A stretch of DNA of 64,000 bases from Neorhizobium galegae bv. officinalis (lineage in GTDB: Bacteria; Pseudomonadota; Alphaproteobacteria; Rhizobiales; Rhizobiaceae): contig CCRI01000022.1 in NCBI GenBank assembly GCA_000985875.1, positions 29,878 through 93,877 of the forward strand, in the 5' to 3' direction. A model generated the notes under the pieces. The model searched no databases. It worked only from the letters and a program-made list of their open reading frames with translations, and was not told the origin of the DNA. The stretch's first letter is position 1; each line of letters begins with the position of its first letter. This document shows positions 51,751 to 61,154 of the stretch, in pieces. The translations under genes were made by a program, and so were the position numbers.

Positions 51751-53307
51751 CTATCCCACCTTCCAGCTTTCGAACGGACCGAGCACGAGTGCGGAGCCTT
51801 TGGATTTACGTTCTCTCTTTGAGCGTTCGACGGTACGATTTATGAAGTCCTCTGTCCCAGCGCCTAGCGCGCGGGCAATATCGTCGACAACACGCGGTAG
51901 CCCGCCAACAATCTTGATCTCGCCTTCTTCGCGTCTCTGTGATTCGATAGGAAGTTCGATGAGCGCGGTATATCGAGCGCCCGCTAATTCAAGAGATAGC
52001 GGTGCAAGAACCATGTCCTGCTCATCAACGACCCCATCCCCCTCCCATGTCGGAACAAATAGATTCACTCCTGGCAGATAGCCGAGCGCAAGCAATTCCT
52101 GATGGTGCTCAACCCAATCGTAAAACTCTGAGAGCAAGACCTTTCGTTGCTTTCGGCCCGCATACCTTTCGATCGCTGTCGCCATTCGCCGTAGCATTGG
52201 AGCGACGGGAATCCAGTTGCTGAATGGCCCCTCCTCTCCCTCGGCTGCTGGTAACTCAGCCACTCCATTGCCGAAGTCGATTTTCACTCTTCTCTTGGAC
52301 TTGGCTAATATGGCGCCCACCTCAATGATGGTGACCGCTTCGTCCAAATCGACAGTCCGCGATCCATCGTAGTCAAAGACGATACCCGCCCATTCCTTTT
52401 CGAAATCGAGCGTGACCTCGAAGAACGAATTCGCGAAGCGGGTTGGAGCACTTTGACTTCCTTCCACGAATGGTGGCACGGCATACATGTCTGCTGGAAA
52501 TCTCACCCAGCTTCCATCCTCCACATCTTCGAGCTCGATCGATACTGACATGAGAGATGGCGCTCGAAACTCAAAGAGTGCTTCGCGGAAGAAATCCGTA
52601 TCGTTTTCTAGGCGAATGCCGAACCGTCGGCGCTCCACGGTCAGATCCACCACATCGATCTCCTGGCGCTTACCGAGGAAAAGGCTATGAACCTTCTCTC
52701 TCGCGTCTTCGCCTGGGATGAAAAAATGTCCAGTTATGGAACCGTCATCAAAGCCACATGTCCGCCGCTGGTGTATCTTCGTTTCGAGATAGGTGGAAAA
52801 CGGCCCTCCAAGAATTCCGTCGAGAGCTTTCGATAAGCCTTCGCCATCTCGACCAAGCTCGATACCCCGCTCCGTCGGAATCCGCACTGTCACTCGATGC
52901 AGCTTGCGGTTACCGCTGGCTTCCTCCCTCCTAACTCGGCGTAGTGTCTTGTAAATGATCTCCCCATCAATTGGGACGATCATGGCGCGGGTCGGCGACC
53001 GCGCTCCATTGCCGTATTCGAGGACAGCGATGGCGGCCGGCAAATCAGCGTCAACAAGGTGCTTAAGAGCTGAGAGCTTAATGCGGGGTGGCTCTGCCGG
53101 GCGATCCGTAGATTTGACCTGCACCAGGAACTTCGGCAGATCGTTCTGCCTATCAAGTGGCGTGTCGGCCGAGCGGACGGGTTCACGTTCCAGAAGAAAA
53201 TCCCAACCAAGGCGATCAACGAGTGATTTCTGCGCTCGGAACCCCTCTGGCTGGCACCAGCCTAAGAAGTGACCTTCACCCATCCCACCAACGTCACGCG
53301 TTTCCAT
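51751..53307 (-). CDS. DUF4365-like / PD-(D/E)XK-type N-domain protein (518 aa)
   Basis: Residues about 9-70 (GEGHFLGWCQPEGFRAQKSL, LGWDFLLEREP, LPKFLVQVKST) follow the restriction-endonuclease-like pattern E...(E/D)...Q-x-K of DUF4365 nucleases. The remaining 430 residues are novel to me: a beta-rich middle (VDVVDLTVERRRFGIRL, SMSVSIELEDVED) and a helical C-terminus. It converges on the QueC-like operon and lacks a coupled partner. A restriction or phage-DNA degradation role fits the island but is unproven. Start ATG at 53307. Confidence 0.6.
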   Translation of the reverse strand: METRDVGGMGEGHFLGWCQPEGFRAQKSLVDRLGWDFLLEREPVRSADTPLDRQNDLPKFLVQVKSTDRPAEPPRIKLSALKHLVDADLPAAIAVLEYGNGARSPTRAMIVPIDGEIIYKTLRRVRREEASGNRKLHRVTVRIPTERGIELGRDGEGLSKALDGILGGPFSTYLETKIHQRRTCGFDDGSITGHFFIPGEDAREKVHSLFLGKRQEIDVVDLTVERRRFGIRLENDTDFFREALFEFRAPSLMSVSIELEDVEDGSWVRFPADMYAVPPFVEGSQSAPTRFANSFFEVTLDFEKEWAGIVFDYDGSRTVDLDEAVTIIEVGAILAKSKRRVKIDFGNGVAELPAAEGEEGPFSNWIPVAPMLRRMATAIERYAGRKQRKVLLSEFYDWVEHHQELLALGYLPGVNLFVPTWEGDGVVDEQDMVLAPLSLELAGARYTALIELPIESQRREEGEIKIVGGLPRVVDDIARALGAGTEDFINRTVERSKRERKSKGSALVLGPFESWKVG

Positions 53308-53502
53308 TTGCCCACTTGTCTCCAGAACTGATGCATCGCTAGAACGGGGTACCTCGCCGGCTGCGAAGAGTTCACGTCATATTGCATCGTAAAGTTGACT
53401 TCTGGTCTCGTTCAATCGAGATGGCTGTGCTCTCAACAGGTTTCAACGTATTACTTCGATGCTGGCATCACCTAGACGTCTACACGCTGCAGGATTGATC
53501 TT

Positions 53503-54132
53503 TTGCTGACACGAACGCCTTCTGCCGATGACCGGCATGTCCAAGATTTCTGCCGCCGGGTCGCACCCGAAGCCCGACCTCGTCTTTTGGAGATAATTCC
53601 GGATCCTCATTCTCTGCCTCAGGAGTGCTTTCCGAACGTCGCGCGGAAAGTCGAACTTGAAGGTGGCCGCATAGTGTTTGGTTGGGCGGTCTGGGAATGG
53701 CCAGGAGTTTACATCGAAGCGGAGCACCATGCGGTTTACGAGAGCCCGCGAGGTGCATGGCTCGACAATACACCTTCTCCTTCGAGTGAAATCACCCATC
53801 GTTTGTTTGTGCGCGATGACTCCGCGATTTACGATTTCGACAATGAAGGCATTCGGCGCGATAATCAGCGGCAAGCTCTTGCACGCGATCCGCTCATCCA
53901 GGCATTTTTCGACAGCTCCAAAGAATACAACAAAGCAATGGACAGGCTCCCGGGCTTCGGGGAGATCCAAGTGAGCGGAGCCGTCGCGCGGCACATCCAT
54001 GCGCTTCAGATTGAAAATGCCAGACTGACGATGCAGCTTGCCATGAAATATACACCGAGGAACGCGCGCTGCTTTTGTGGGAGTGGCCGAAAATTCAAAC
54101 AATGTCACGGGAATCCCGGACTTCGCACCTAG
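53503..54132 (+). CDS. SEC-C motif protein (209 aa)
   Basis: The C-terminus NARCFCGSGRKFKQCHG is a SEC-C zinc-binding motif (C-x-C-x8-C-H). The body (FGWAVWEWPGVYIEAEHHAV, DNTPSPSSEITHR) resembles a hypothetical family found in scattered bacteria. SEC-C zinc motifs mediate protein contacts, for example with SecB or ribosomes. The frame starts with TTG at 53503 and an AGGA 9 nt upstream; no ATG is in frame near the N-terminus. Function unknown. Confidence 0.62.
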   Translation: MLTRTPSADDRHVQDFCRRVAPEARPRLLEIIPDPHSLPQECFPNVARKVELEGGRIVFGWAVWEWPGVYIEAEHHAVYESPRGAWLDNTPSPSSEITHRLFVRDDSAIYDFDNEGIRRDNQRQALARDPLIQAFFDSSKEYNKAMDRLPGFGEIQVSGAVARHIHALQIENARLTMQLAMKYTPRNARCFCGSGRKFKQCHGNPGLRT

Positions 54133-54319
54133 CGTTCTGCGACCATATCCGATCGCAGGACGGTCAACGCCTCGGATAATTGTCGCCAAGTGGTCGACAC
54201 GAGAATCTCTCTGGAATGTCTGTTTCCCAGCGATTGCTCAATTAAGCAGTCGCTACATTTTCATCCAAGACTTAATCGCGAGCTCTAACCAATTCGACTT
54301 AGGGGATGATTTTTTAAAG

Positions 54320-54835
54320 ATGTTCGATATCCTCAGCGCAAGAGATTTCTATTCCATGCTCGTTGATGATTTTGACGACTTCGCAGCCGAGCCACATTCG
54401 GCAAGACGCGCAATGCACTGCGCTATAACCGCCTATCATCTTCACGAGTGGGTTTGGGGAGACTGGCTCAGTAAAGACAAGCCTGCGCGCGATGCTATGG
54501 GCATCTCGAAAAGAGACCGGGAACAGTTCCTGGAGTGGATCGACCGACACTGCGTCTGGTTCCAAATGGTTCAGGAGTTGGCGAACGGCTCGAAGCATTT
54601 CGCGAGAGACAGTGGCTTTGCGACAGTTTTGGTAAGAGGCTACGGCGAGGGAGGATTTGGGGTCGGACCATATGGAAAAGGATATCTTGTGATCGATCTG
54701 AGCGAAGAGGCCGGAGATCAGCGGTGGCTCCCTGCCGCGCACCTTTTAGAAGTGGTAGTCCGCTTTTGGCGTGATTTCTTTCGAAAATATCTCCCTTCGC
54801 CCGACCTCCCGGTGAGCGCCCAGCACGTCGATTGA
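54320..54835 (+). CDS. HEPN-like hypothetical protein (171 aa)
   Basis: Mostly helical; HCAITAYHLHEWVWGDWLSK and FQMVQELANGSKHF recall HEPN-like helices found in toxin-linked and defence loci, but the R-x4-H motif of active HEPN RNases is not clear. Start is put at the ATG at 54320; an earlier ATG at 54077 would overlap the SEC-C gene by 56 bp and add 81 residues with unusual composition. It follows the SEC-C gene on the same strand. Confidence 0.5.
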   Translation: MFDILSARDFYSMLVDDFDDFAAEPHSARRAMHCAITAYHLHEWVWGDWLSKDKPARDAMGISKRDREQFLEWIDRHCVWFQMVQELANGSKHFARDSGFATVLVRGYGEGGFGVGPYGKGYLVIDLSEEAGDQRWLPAAHLLEVVVRFWRDFFRKYLPSPDLPVSAQHVD

Positions 54836-54898
54836 CGCAGCTCGTGTGGCGGCGGCCTCAAACCGATAAAGGTAATCATCAAAGCTCAATCACCGCAT

Positions 54899-56836
54899 TT
54901 AGAATGGCCAGGACTTTGCTACCTCCGCGCGCCTTGCCTTTTCTCTGCTCGCATCTGGGTCGGGTACCGCGACCACGTCAAGAATGAACTTCTGGAGATA
55001 CGCGTCGGGGATGCCATGTTCCTTCGCGCCGCTTTCGACAAAGTCTATGTACCACTGGTACGGCTTCAGCTTGTCGTCGATAGCGCTTTCAGACGCTAGG
55101 TAGGTGACCGCATCCATTGCCTTGCCGTCCACTGTCATGACCGTGATTGTCGCCTCCTCATAGCCTTTGCCAAGCCCCTCCGCTCTGTCGAGTGCCGCCT
55201 TCTGTGAACTTGGTATGCTGAAAAGAATGCCAATGACCAAATCGGTGGAAACCCCGGTCAAGAAAGCATCGCACTTCGCGGAACCGTCCTTGCTTGATTT
55301 GTGGAAGCGCAGTTCGTGACCAACCAAGGTCGCGGGGCCAATGACCTTGCAACCCGGCGTTCGGAAGCGCAAACGCTCCGTACGCATATTCGAGCCATAT
55401 GCAAAATAGATGATCCCTTCTCCTCCTGCGATCATGTCGTGATCTCCCTCCCGATATCTGTGTCGACTTAGCCCGCGTTCAAAACGATCATACTTGACCC
55501 CTCTGATGCGGAAAACGCTCATTTCATCGACAAGCAGCCGCAAGTACGGCTCCCCATTCGCAGTGAGATCATCAAATGTTTCAGCATCGGGCCAGTCGAA
55601 GGCACTGCCAAAGGTCCAAGACTTGCCCGCCGACTGGGGCTGAGACGTGGGTCGCATCTTTCGCGGCGGTTGCGGTCGGGGCACCTCCTCCCAAACAGAG
55701 ATGCTGCTGTCGGAGTCGTCATCATAGCCCCATCCAAGATTTATGCTGATGCCAGTTCCGGGTGGAAGCTCGTATGGTTCGACCGAGCAGGTGTGGTTGA
55801 AGAGCACGACGTTGCGGCCCTCATGGTCGGTTTGAGCGGAATTAAAAATGATGCCGTCGAGCTGAGGTTCGACGCTCGAGGCAAGAAATTCAGACACCGC
55901 TTGTGTGACGAGATACTCCGCCTCCTCGTCGCGCGGCATGATTGGCCGGCTAATTTCCGCGACCAACCTTCTGAAAAAGGAAGCGCGTCCGGCCATCCGC
56001 TGAAACCGCGGGTCGAATAGGCTCACATCGGTGAAAACTTGCGTGAGCTTGTTAAGATCGAGCAACCTGGTCTCGCGAATAATCTCAAACCGACCGAGAA
56101 CGACATGGCTTCCGACCGGCGCGCGAATTTCCGCTACACAGGTTTCCGGTTCCCTGGCCCCATAGAACACCGAAATGCCGGCGGCATTCATGCGGCCCGG
56201 CTTTGCGAATCGCGGTGGCGGTGGCCCAAGCTCACGGACCGGATCCTTCAGGAAAAGCTCGATTTCGCTTTCAGAGAAAGCAATCCGGCCCCGATAGAGA
56301 AATCGATCTTCGCTCTCTAGCCCTATAGTGACTATGACTGGTTCGTCCGGCCAAACACGCATCTCTGAAACGTCACCGAAAATCTCAAGCAAGCTTCGGC
56401 GAGCATGCTCGCTAAAGTAACGGGAACGCCGGCTGATTTCGTTGCGAAAGAACCGCCACGTTTCCTGATAATCGTAGGTGTCGGTCTTCCTTTCGACATA
56501 GCATGTCTCGGAGCTAAACGGATCGGTCTCACCGTTCTTGTAGGCGACGTAAGCTGTTCCGGTCGACAATTCAGCCCGCACGGCTTCTGCAATCGACTCA
56601 TCGACTCCAGCGAGATTTGCAATGAGATCGGCAATCGACTCTCCCGAGTCCGCTCCGTACTCATCCTGATGAGGGATATAGTTCTCCTCGATAACGCCTT
56701 GTACGCGCTCGGCAAGTTCTTCGAGGCGGTAGCTCTTCCGATGCTTCTCGCAAAAACTACAGGCGCGACGCTTGCCCTCAGACTTGATCTCGTTCCGCAA
56801 ATACACATCGCCGATGCACTTATAGCAGATGTCCAT
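54899..56836 (-). CDS. HEPN/RES N-domain + RES toxin + gamma-glutamylcyclotransferase fusion (645 aa)
   Basis: Three parts in one chain. Residues 1-170 are the HEPN/RES N-terminal domain with a zinc ribbon (C4-x2-C7...C26-x2-C29). Residues about 175-370 are a RES domain: FLYRGRIAF (catalytic Arg, 182-184) and AGISVFYGAREPETCVAEIR (catalytic Glu near 236); RES proteins break down NAD+. Residues 475-640 are a gamma-glutamylcyclotransferase-like domain with IIYFAYGSNM, GHELRFHKSS and DRAEGLGKGYEE (catalytic Glu near 553). RES normally needs a Xre antitoxin, and no such gene adjoins. I know of no described RES-GGCT fusion. Start ATG 56836. Confidence 0.78.
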   Translation of the reverse strand: MDICYKCIGDVYLRNEIKSEGKRRACSFCEKHRKSYRLEELAERVQGVIEENYIPHQDEYGADSGESIADLIANLAGVDESIAEAVRAELSTGTAYVAYKNGETDPFSSETCYVERKTDTYDYQETWRFFRNEISRRSRYFSEHARRSLLEIFGDVSEMRVWPDEPVIVTIGLESEDRFLYRGRIAFSESEIELFLKDPVRELGPPPPRFAKPGRMNAAGISVFYGAREPETCVAEIRAPVGSHVVLGRFEIIRETRLLDLNKLTQVFTDVSLFDPRFQRMAGRASFFRRLVAEISRPIMPRDEEAEYLVTQAVSEFLASSVEPQLDGIIFNSAQTDHEGRNVVLFNHTCSVEPYELPPGTGISINLGWGYDDDSDSSISVWEEVPRPQPPRKMRPTSQPQSAGKSWTFGSAFDWPDAETFDDLTANGEPYLRLLVDEMSVFRIRGVKYDRFERGLSRHRYREGDHDMIAGGEGIIYFAYGSNMRTERLRFRTPGCKVIGPATLVGHELRFHKSSKDGSAKCDAFLTGVSTDLVIGILFSIPSSQKAALDRAEGLGKGYEEATITVMTVDGKAMDAVTYLASESAIDDKLKPYQWYIDFVESGAKEHGIPDAYLQKFILDVVAVPDPDASREKARRAEVAKSWPF

Positions 56837-57293
56837 ACTGATAATTCCAACCGTTACCTGAGCCTGCCTGATAGAAAGTTCTGACTACAACATCGTCAGC
56901 AACATAGTCATCGCTGTCATGGGGCGTCGCGATCAAAATGACTTGCGGAGATAAACTGGTCTGCCTGAGCATTCCTGTATCTTCCCATGGCCGGAGATTT
57001 CGCGCTGCTGGATCGTCTCTTGCGCTCCGATGCAGGGGTTTTGGAAACCTAAGGTGCGGCGAAGGTGGCGAATGCCGTAATGGAGGCAATTCTTAAGGCG
57101 CTCGACGTCGTCTCGGTTTTCTGCGGCACATGGAGACGGCCGATTTCGAGAGGGGTGTGGTCAGCTCAAGTCGATAGCGAAGGCCGATCGAGGGAGGGCC
57201 AGATCTCGAGCTCAGCGAGCAGTCGAAGCGATCGGAGCGGCTTAAAGAAAAGCCGGATGAGAAAAGGCCGGCTTGCGTGCCTGCTCTTTCCTT
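56837..57293. other. Gap with no supported gene
   Basis: About 450 bp between the RES fusion and the next leftward gene. A minus frame (56820-57089) overlaps the RES start and lacks motifs, so it is not called. No antitoxin for the RES domain is evident here. Confidence 0.4.
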
Positions 57294-58406
57294 TCACACC
57301 ACACGGCCTTGGCGTGGGTTGGTGACGGCGACGAATTCGTCGCTTGGCTTCCGCATATCATCTGTCCATCCATCGACCAGCGCTTCGGGCTTCTCGCGAT
57401 AGAACTTCCATTCACCGTGACCGAAATAGTCAAGGAAGTAACTCTCGAATGCGTCCTGCATAGCTTCTACATCCGTTACCCTGACCGCATTAAAGATCGA
57501 CCAGCGGCCGTTGTAGGACGCCTGCGTGTGAAGAAGTTTGCCAGCACGCCGAAGCCCGAACGAAATGAGCCAAGTGTAGGGTTGATACGCTTGGTGAACG
57601 ATTTCGCTGCACCAATCATAAAGATGTCGGAGCTTACCAACGTCGAAACCCTGCGCCTGAAACAAATCTGGCCGGCTGGCTATGAATGTTTGATGGAATC
57701 CATGCTTGAGCTTGGGCGGATTTCCGTTCCTATCGATAGGATAGACAGAAATGAGCCTCTCGAAACGCAACTCCATCGCCTGACGTAATACGCCTATAGA
57801 AGCGATCTGCGCCGTCTTGTGCGGGAGTCGTTTGCCTGGATCAGAGATTGTTGATTGCCACGCGAGGTTGTTTGCGAGCAAGTAAATTTGCCAACTATCG
57901 ACATGAGAAGATTTGCCCCCGTCGAAGAACCGCCAGCCATCAACATTATTCTGGAGCTGGACGAGAATTTCTCGCAGGTCGAAAAGATAGTCGGTCAGGA
58001 AGTCATTGTACGACCAAATACCGTCGTAAGTTAGCTCCCCGCCCGAAACGCGTTGGATATCATCAACGAGGATGTCCATTTCCTGCCTCGCGAGGCGAAG
58101 TTGGTAGCGTCCGTAAGGCAGGAACTGCGCGAAATTTTCGAAGCTGACGTTCTTTTTAAAGACCTGCTCAGCTAGTTGATCATCAGTAAGCATTTTGGAC
58201 CCATTATGTTTACGGTCCAATTCCCGGATATCAGCCTGAAAATTAAGCAGTGCGGACTTCGCTTCTTCGTTCGTAGGAATCCCAGAAGGCTCGCCATGGC
58301 GGTAGGATGAGCCATCAGGCAATAGGGTTTCCGGTCTACGGAACGGGCTCAAAACATGCAAGAGAGTTTGCGCGGGAGTGATGTCGTTCAGTGGTTCAGT
58401 CATCAT
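57294..58406 (-). CDS. Hypothetical helical protein, possibly HEPN-like (370 aa)
   Basis: Predominantly helical with LVQLQNNVDGWRFFDGGKSS and LRHLYDWCSEIVHQAYQPYT, the latter recalling HEPN-type helices with a conserved R...H. No zinc, ATP or nuclease signature was found. ATG at 58406 or 58403 is the likely start; the longer frame begins with a TTG at 58430. It is the last gene of the defence-rich block. Function unknown. Confidence 0.55.
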   Translation of the reverse strand: MMTEPLNDITPAQTLLHVLSPFRRPETLLPDGSSYRHGEPSGIPTNEEAKSALLNFQADIRELDRKHNGSKMLTDDQLAEQVFKKNVSFENFAQFLPYGRYQLRLARQEMDILVDDIQRVSGGELTYDGIWSYNDFLTDYLFDLREILVQLQNNVDGWRFFDGGKSSHVDSWQIYLLANNLAWQSTISDPGKRLPHKTAQIASIGVLRQAMELRFERLISVYPIDRNGNPPKLKHGFHQTFIASRPDLFQAQGFDVGKLRHLYDWCSEIVHQAYQPYTWLISFGLRRAGKLLHTQASYNGRWSIFNAVRVTDVEAMQDAFESYFLDYFGHGEWKFYREKPEALVDGWTDDMRKPSDEFVAVTNPRQGRVV

Positions 58407-58723
58407 ACGGGCTTTTTCGCTTTTGGCCAACGTTGGTGTTTCTCACTCAGATTGATCGCTGTCTGAGGTGTTCCGGGATACTTTTCGACGATCGGATGGT
58501 ACGCATCGATAGACAGAGCTCCAGCGCAGACTCTCATTAGCACAGCTGACGTGGAAGTTGAAAATCAATCCAAGTATACTGGCCGAGACGATGGGACAGC
58601 GAAAGGCTGCGCATCAGACTTCAGGCGCAATTGCCGGCAAGACCACCTTGATAGTTCCTAGGGTCAGGTTTCGAGGGGATATGGCCTTGCAGACTCCGGG
58701 AGAAATGCTCACTAACGCAGCGC
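58407..58723. other. Gap with no supported gene
   Basis: About 315 bp. A plus-strand 85-codon frame (58558-58815) runs into the antisense of the next gene and has no motif, so it is not called. Confidence 0.4.
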
Positions 58724-59839
58724 CTAAATTGTTCCCCACGCCCGAAACCTCCCCCTCCCTGTCATCTCCCGCAGACCCAGCTCCAAAACAATCCGCCGCG
58801 CCGCCTGCGGCGTGACGTCCAGCGTCTTTGCCACCATCCCGGCCGACACAAGCGGTTTCGCCATCACCAGCTCGACCAGTTCCGGCAGTTTTGAAGACGT
58901 CCGGCGGCCGTCCAGCTTCCGCTCCATCAGCGTTCTGGCCAGCAGCAGCCGGTCATGCTCTTTCATACCGATCTCGGCCGCCGACAAAAATCCGTGGGCG
59001 ATGGCGAGCAGCCGGGTCTCCCGATCACGATGCCGACGGCGATCAACGGGAATGGTTTTGAGGCCGAGGTTGATCGCCGCCAGATGGGTGCCTGATGTGA
59101 TGCCGGCCTGACGTAGGATGGAAGCAGCGAACAAGCGCCCCAGCCAAGGGGCATGCTGAAGGACGGATAGTTCGTTCCAGGCATCGAGGGCGATGATCGC
59201 CTGCAGCACCGCGGGCAAGTTTTCGACTTGCCGCAGCACGCCGCGCCATTCGTCGAGCCGGGCGTCCTCGTCCCAGTCGAGATCATAGACCAGCGTATCG
59301 GCCGGAGCCCGGCCGGGCATTTTGGCTCGTTCGATCGCAGCGTCAGAGCGCGCGAGCAGCGCATCGATAGCATCATAGTCGACGCCGGGGAGATCTTGGG
59401 CGTTGTCGGCGTCATCCCCCTCCCCTTCCGCGTCGATCGCGGGCCGAATAACTCCGGGCGTCGTAGCCTCGTCCGCGCCGCCCGTCCCGATCTCCGAGGT
59501 TTTCCGTAGCGAGCGGATGCCGTCGGTAGAGAGCGCCCAATCCACAGATTGGCCGGCGATCCGCCGGCGGGTGCGCAGCACGTCGCGGGCGATCGTCAGC
59601 TCGTGGGTAGGCGTGCGAATATCGCGGGTGGCGTCATGGAGGACGAGGTCTTCGAGATGGACGAGTTCGCCGTCGATCCACAACGAGGCGCAGGCGTCGG
59701 CAAAGTGGGAGCGTTCGAGAAAGCCCTGGCCAACCGGTGAACGGGCGATACGCTCATCCAGACGCGTGAGGGCGATACCGGCGCGAAAAGCCGGTTCCAT
59801 CAGGGGTGTCATACTGATTTTTGCAGGATCGTAAGCCAT
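58724..59839 (-). CDS. RHE_PE00001-family rhizobial plasmid protein (371 aa)
   Basis: The sequence PLMEPAFRAGIALTRLDERI, then SHFADACASLWIDGELVHLE and LEDLVLHDATRDIRTPTHEL follow a family common on rhizobial plasmids (RHE_PE00001-like). The C-terminus (VSAGMVAKTLDVTPQAARRI) is a helix-turn-helix, so it binds DNA, possibly in plasmid maintenance or transfer control. The middle is acidic and variable. Start 59839 (MAYDPAK) is chosen; the ATG at 59848 is possible. It suggests the window lies on or came from a plasmid. Confidence 0.75.
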   Translation of the reverse strand: MAYDPAKISMTPLMEPAFRAGIALTRLDERIARSPVGQGFLERSHFADACASLWIDGELVHLEDLVLHDATRDIRTPTHELTIARDVLRTRRRIAGQSVDWALSTDGIRSLRKTSEIGTGGADEATTPGVIRPAIDAEGEGDDADNAQDLPGVDYDAIDALLARSDAAIERAKMPGRAPADTLVYDLDWDEDARLDEWRGVLRQVENLPAVLQAIIALDAWNELSVLQHAPWLGRLFAASILRQAGITSGTHLAAINLGLKTIPVDRRRHRDRETRLLAIAHGFLSAAEIGMKEHDRLLLARTLMERKLDGRRTSSKLPELVELVMAKPLVSAGMVAKTLDVTPQAARRIVLELGLREMTGRGRFRAWGTI

Positions 59840-60026
59840 TGAAATCATGGTAAATAATTTCTTATAGGAACTCTATATGAATATTATATTTCCTCACATG
59901 GCACGATTGATAGTTGAGCGTCTAACCATCGATAAGTAACCCTTATCGATGGTAGATTGATTTGGGGGCGCAAAGCACCGAGAATCGCGCCACTGAAACG
60001 CACCGTTTAGATCACCCTCTCGGAGC

Positions 60027-60554
60027 CTACAATCGTGGCTTTGTCGCCATACGCGGCCGTGCGCATTCGAAATAGGCAAGGAGACCGTCCCTGATCTCCT
60101 GCGTCAGATCCTCACGTCGGGACTTTCCGGCGAATAGGATTTGATCTTCTGCCCAGTCGATCTAGTCAAAGGTGAGATTAGCGACTTCGCCAGCTCTGAG
60201 ACCCAGACGAGCCAGAAGCAAAGTGACGGCCAAGTCACGCATCCGTCCCTCGCCGTCACAAGCACCAAGAAGACGACCGATTTCGGCTTCGGCCAGGAAG
60301 CGCGGCGTGCTCGCCAGCGCCCAGGTGGCGAAGCTGGGTACTGCTGCTCGCGACCGACCGGGCGTTGTTCGATCGCCAGTCCGGACCGATCCACTTTTCA
60401 AGATCGGGGGTTGCGAACCTAGTCTGTCGGCCGCGCAACAACCGTTCGCCCTGCTTTGGCACGCAGAAACGCCTGAGTTTGGAAGGCGTCCTCGATCAGG
60501 TTGACGTCGATGCTGTTTCACGTCCGCTCTGGCAGGGCAAGCCCTCAGGCGCAA
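60027..60554 (-). pseudogene. Tyrosine recombinase (XerC/D-like integrase) fragment
   Basis: The frame reads STPRFLAEAEIGRLLGACDG then MRDLAVTLLLARLGLRAGEV (the LxxGLRxxE box with catalytic Arg) and ANLTFD. An in-frame TAG follows at 60162-60164, after which the same frame continues IDWAEDQILFAGKSRREDLT and ends at a TAG near 60027. The HxxR and Tyr blocks are missing. It is a broken integrase, probably a scar of a former element. Confidence 0.75.
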
Positions 60555-60580
60555 CGCCTACCCGACGACAGCCCCTGTGC

Positions 60581-61153
60581 TCAGGAGGCTGTCAAGGCCT
60601 TGAGCCGGTCTGATGCCGCCGAAAACCCCTTTAACGGCACCGTAAACGGGACGGTTGGGCCGTCTGCGCTCACCGCCTGAATTTTCAGGCTCGTTCCAGT
60701 ACGCAGACTGGCCAGCATCACGGCATCGATAACCAACGGCACCAGGCAACCGCCCGGCAGACAAGTCTTGAACCGTATCGGCTCCCCCGCCGGCTTGTCG
60801 TCGATGGTGATGGTAACACCGTTGTCGAACATCAGACCGAACGGCAGAACCAGGGAACCGGCCAATTTGCCATCGGTGCTCTGTTGCAGTTCGATTGCGA
60901 TGACTCGTTGTCCGTTTTGCTGGACTTGCTGTTGCAAGACGGCGCAAAATCTGGCGTTTTCCATGATCCGGCAAGTCACCTGCCAATCCTGGTAGGTTTC
61001 CTGTAGCGAGGACGCGCCACCGGGCAGGCTCTGCCCATTGCTCACACGACCTTGTGTTTGCGCCGAAGCGGTGGATGCGATCGCAGCGATCGCAAGGGCC
61101 ATGCAGACGATGAGCGGTCGTCTTGATGTTACTGCTGTTGCGGGCTGAGGCAT
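60581..61153 (-). CDS. Invasion-associated locus B (IalB)-like protein (190 aa)
   Basis: A signal peptide (LIVCMALAIAAIASTASAQ) is followed by the IalB domain: QDWQVTCRIMENARFCAVLQ, IAIELQQSTDGKLAGSLVLP, FKTCLPGGCLVPL with four conserved cysteines in two pairs. IalB-family proteins are secreted or periplasmic and linked to host-cell invasion in Bartonella. Start ATG 61153 lies 1 nt after the autotransporter stop (TAAG-ATG), so the pair is translationally coupled. The frame from 61387 is rejected because it lies in the autotransporter gene. Confidence 0.85.
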   Translation of the reverse strand: MPQPATAVTSRRPLIVCMALAIAAIASTASAQTQGRVSNGQSLPGGASSLQETYQDWQVTCRIMENARFCAVLQQQVQQNGQRVIAIELQQSTDGKLAGSLVLPFGLMFDNGVTITIDDKPAGEPIRFKTCLPGGCLVPLVIDAVMLASLRTGTSLKIQAVSADGPTVPFTVPLKGFSAASDRLKALTAS

Positions 61154-61154
61154 C

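Noticed and set aside
56820..57089. 89-codon minus-strand ORF as antitoxin for the RES protein
   Set aside because: It overlaps the RES start, has no HTH and a low-complexity N-terminus.
58558..58815. 85-codon plus-strand ORF
   Set aside because: Its second half is antisense to the RHE_PE00001-family gene; no motif or ribosome-binding site.
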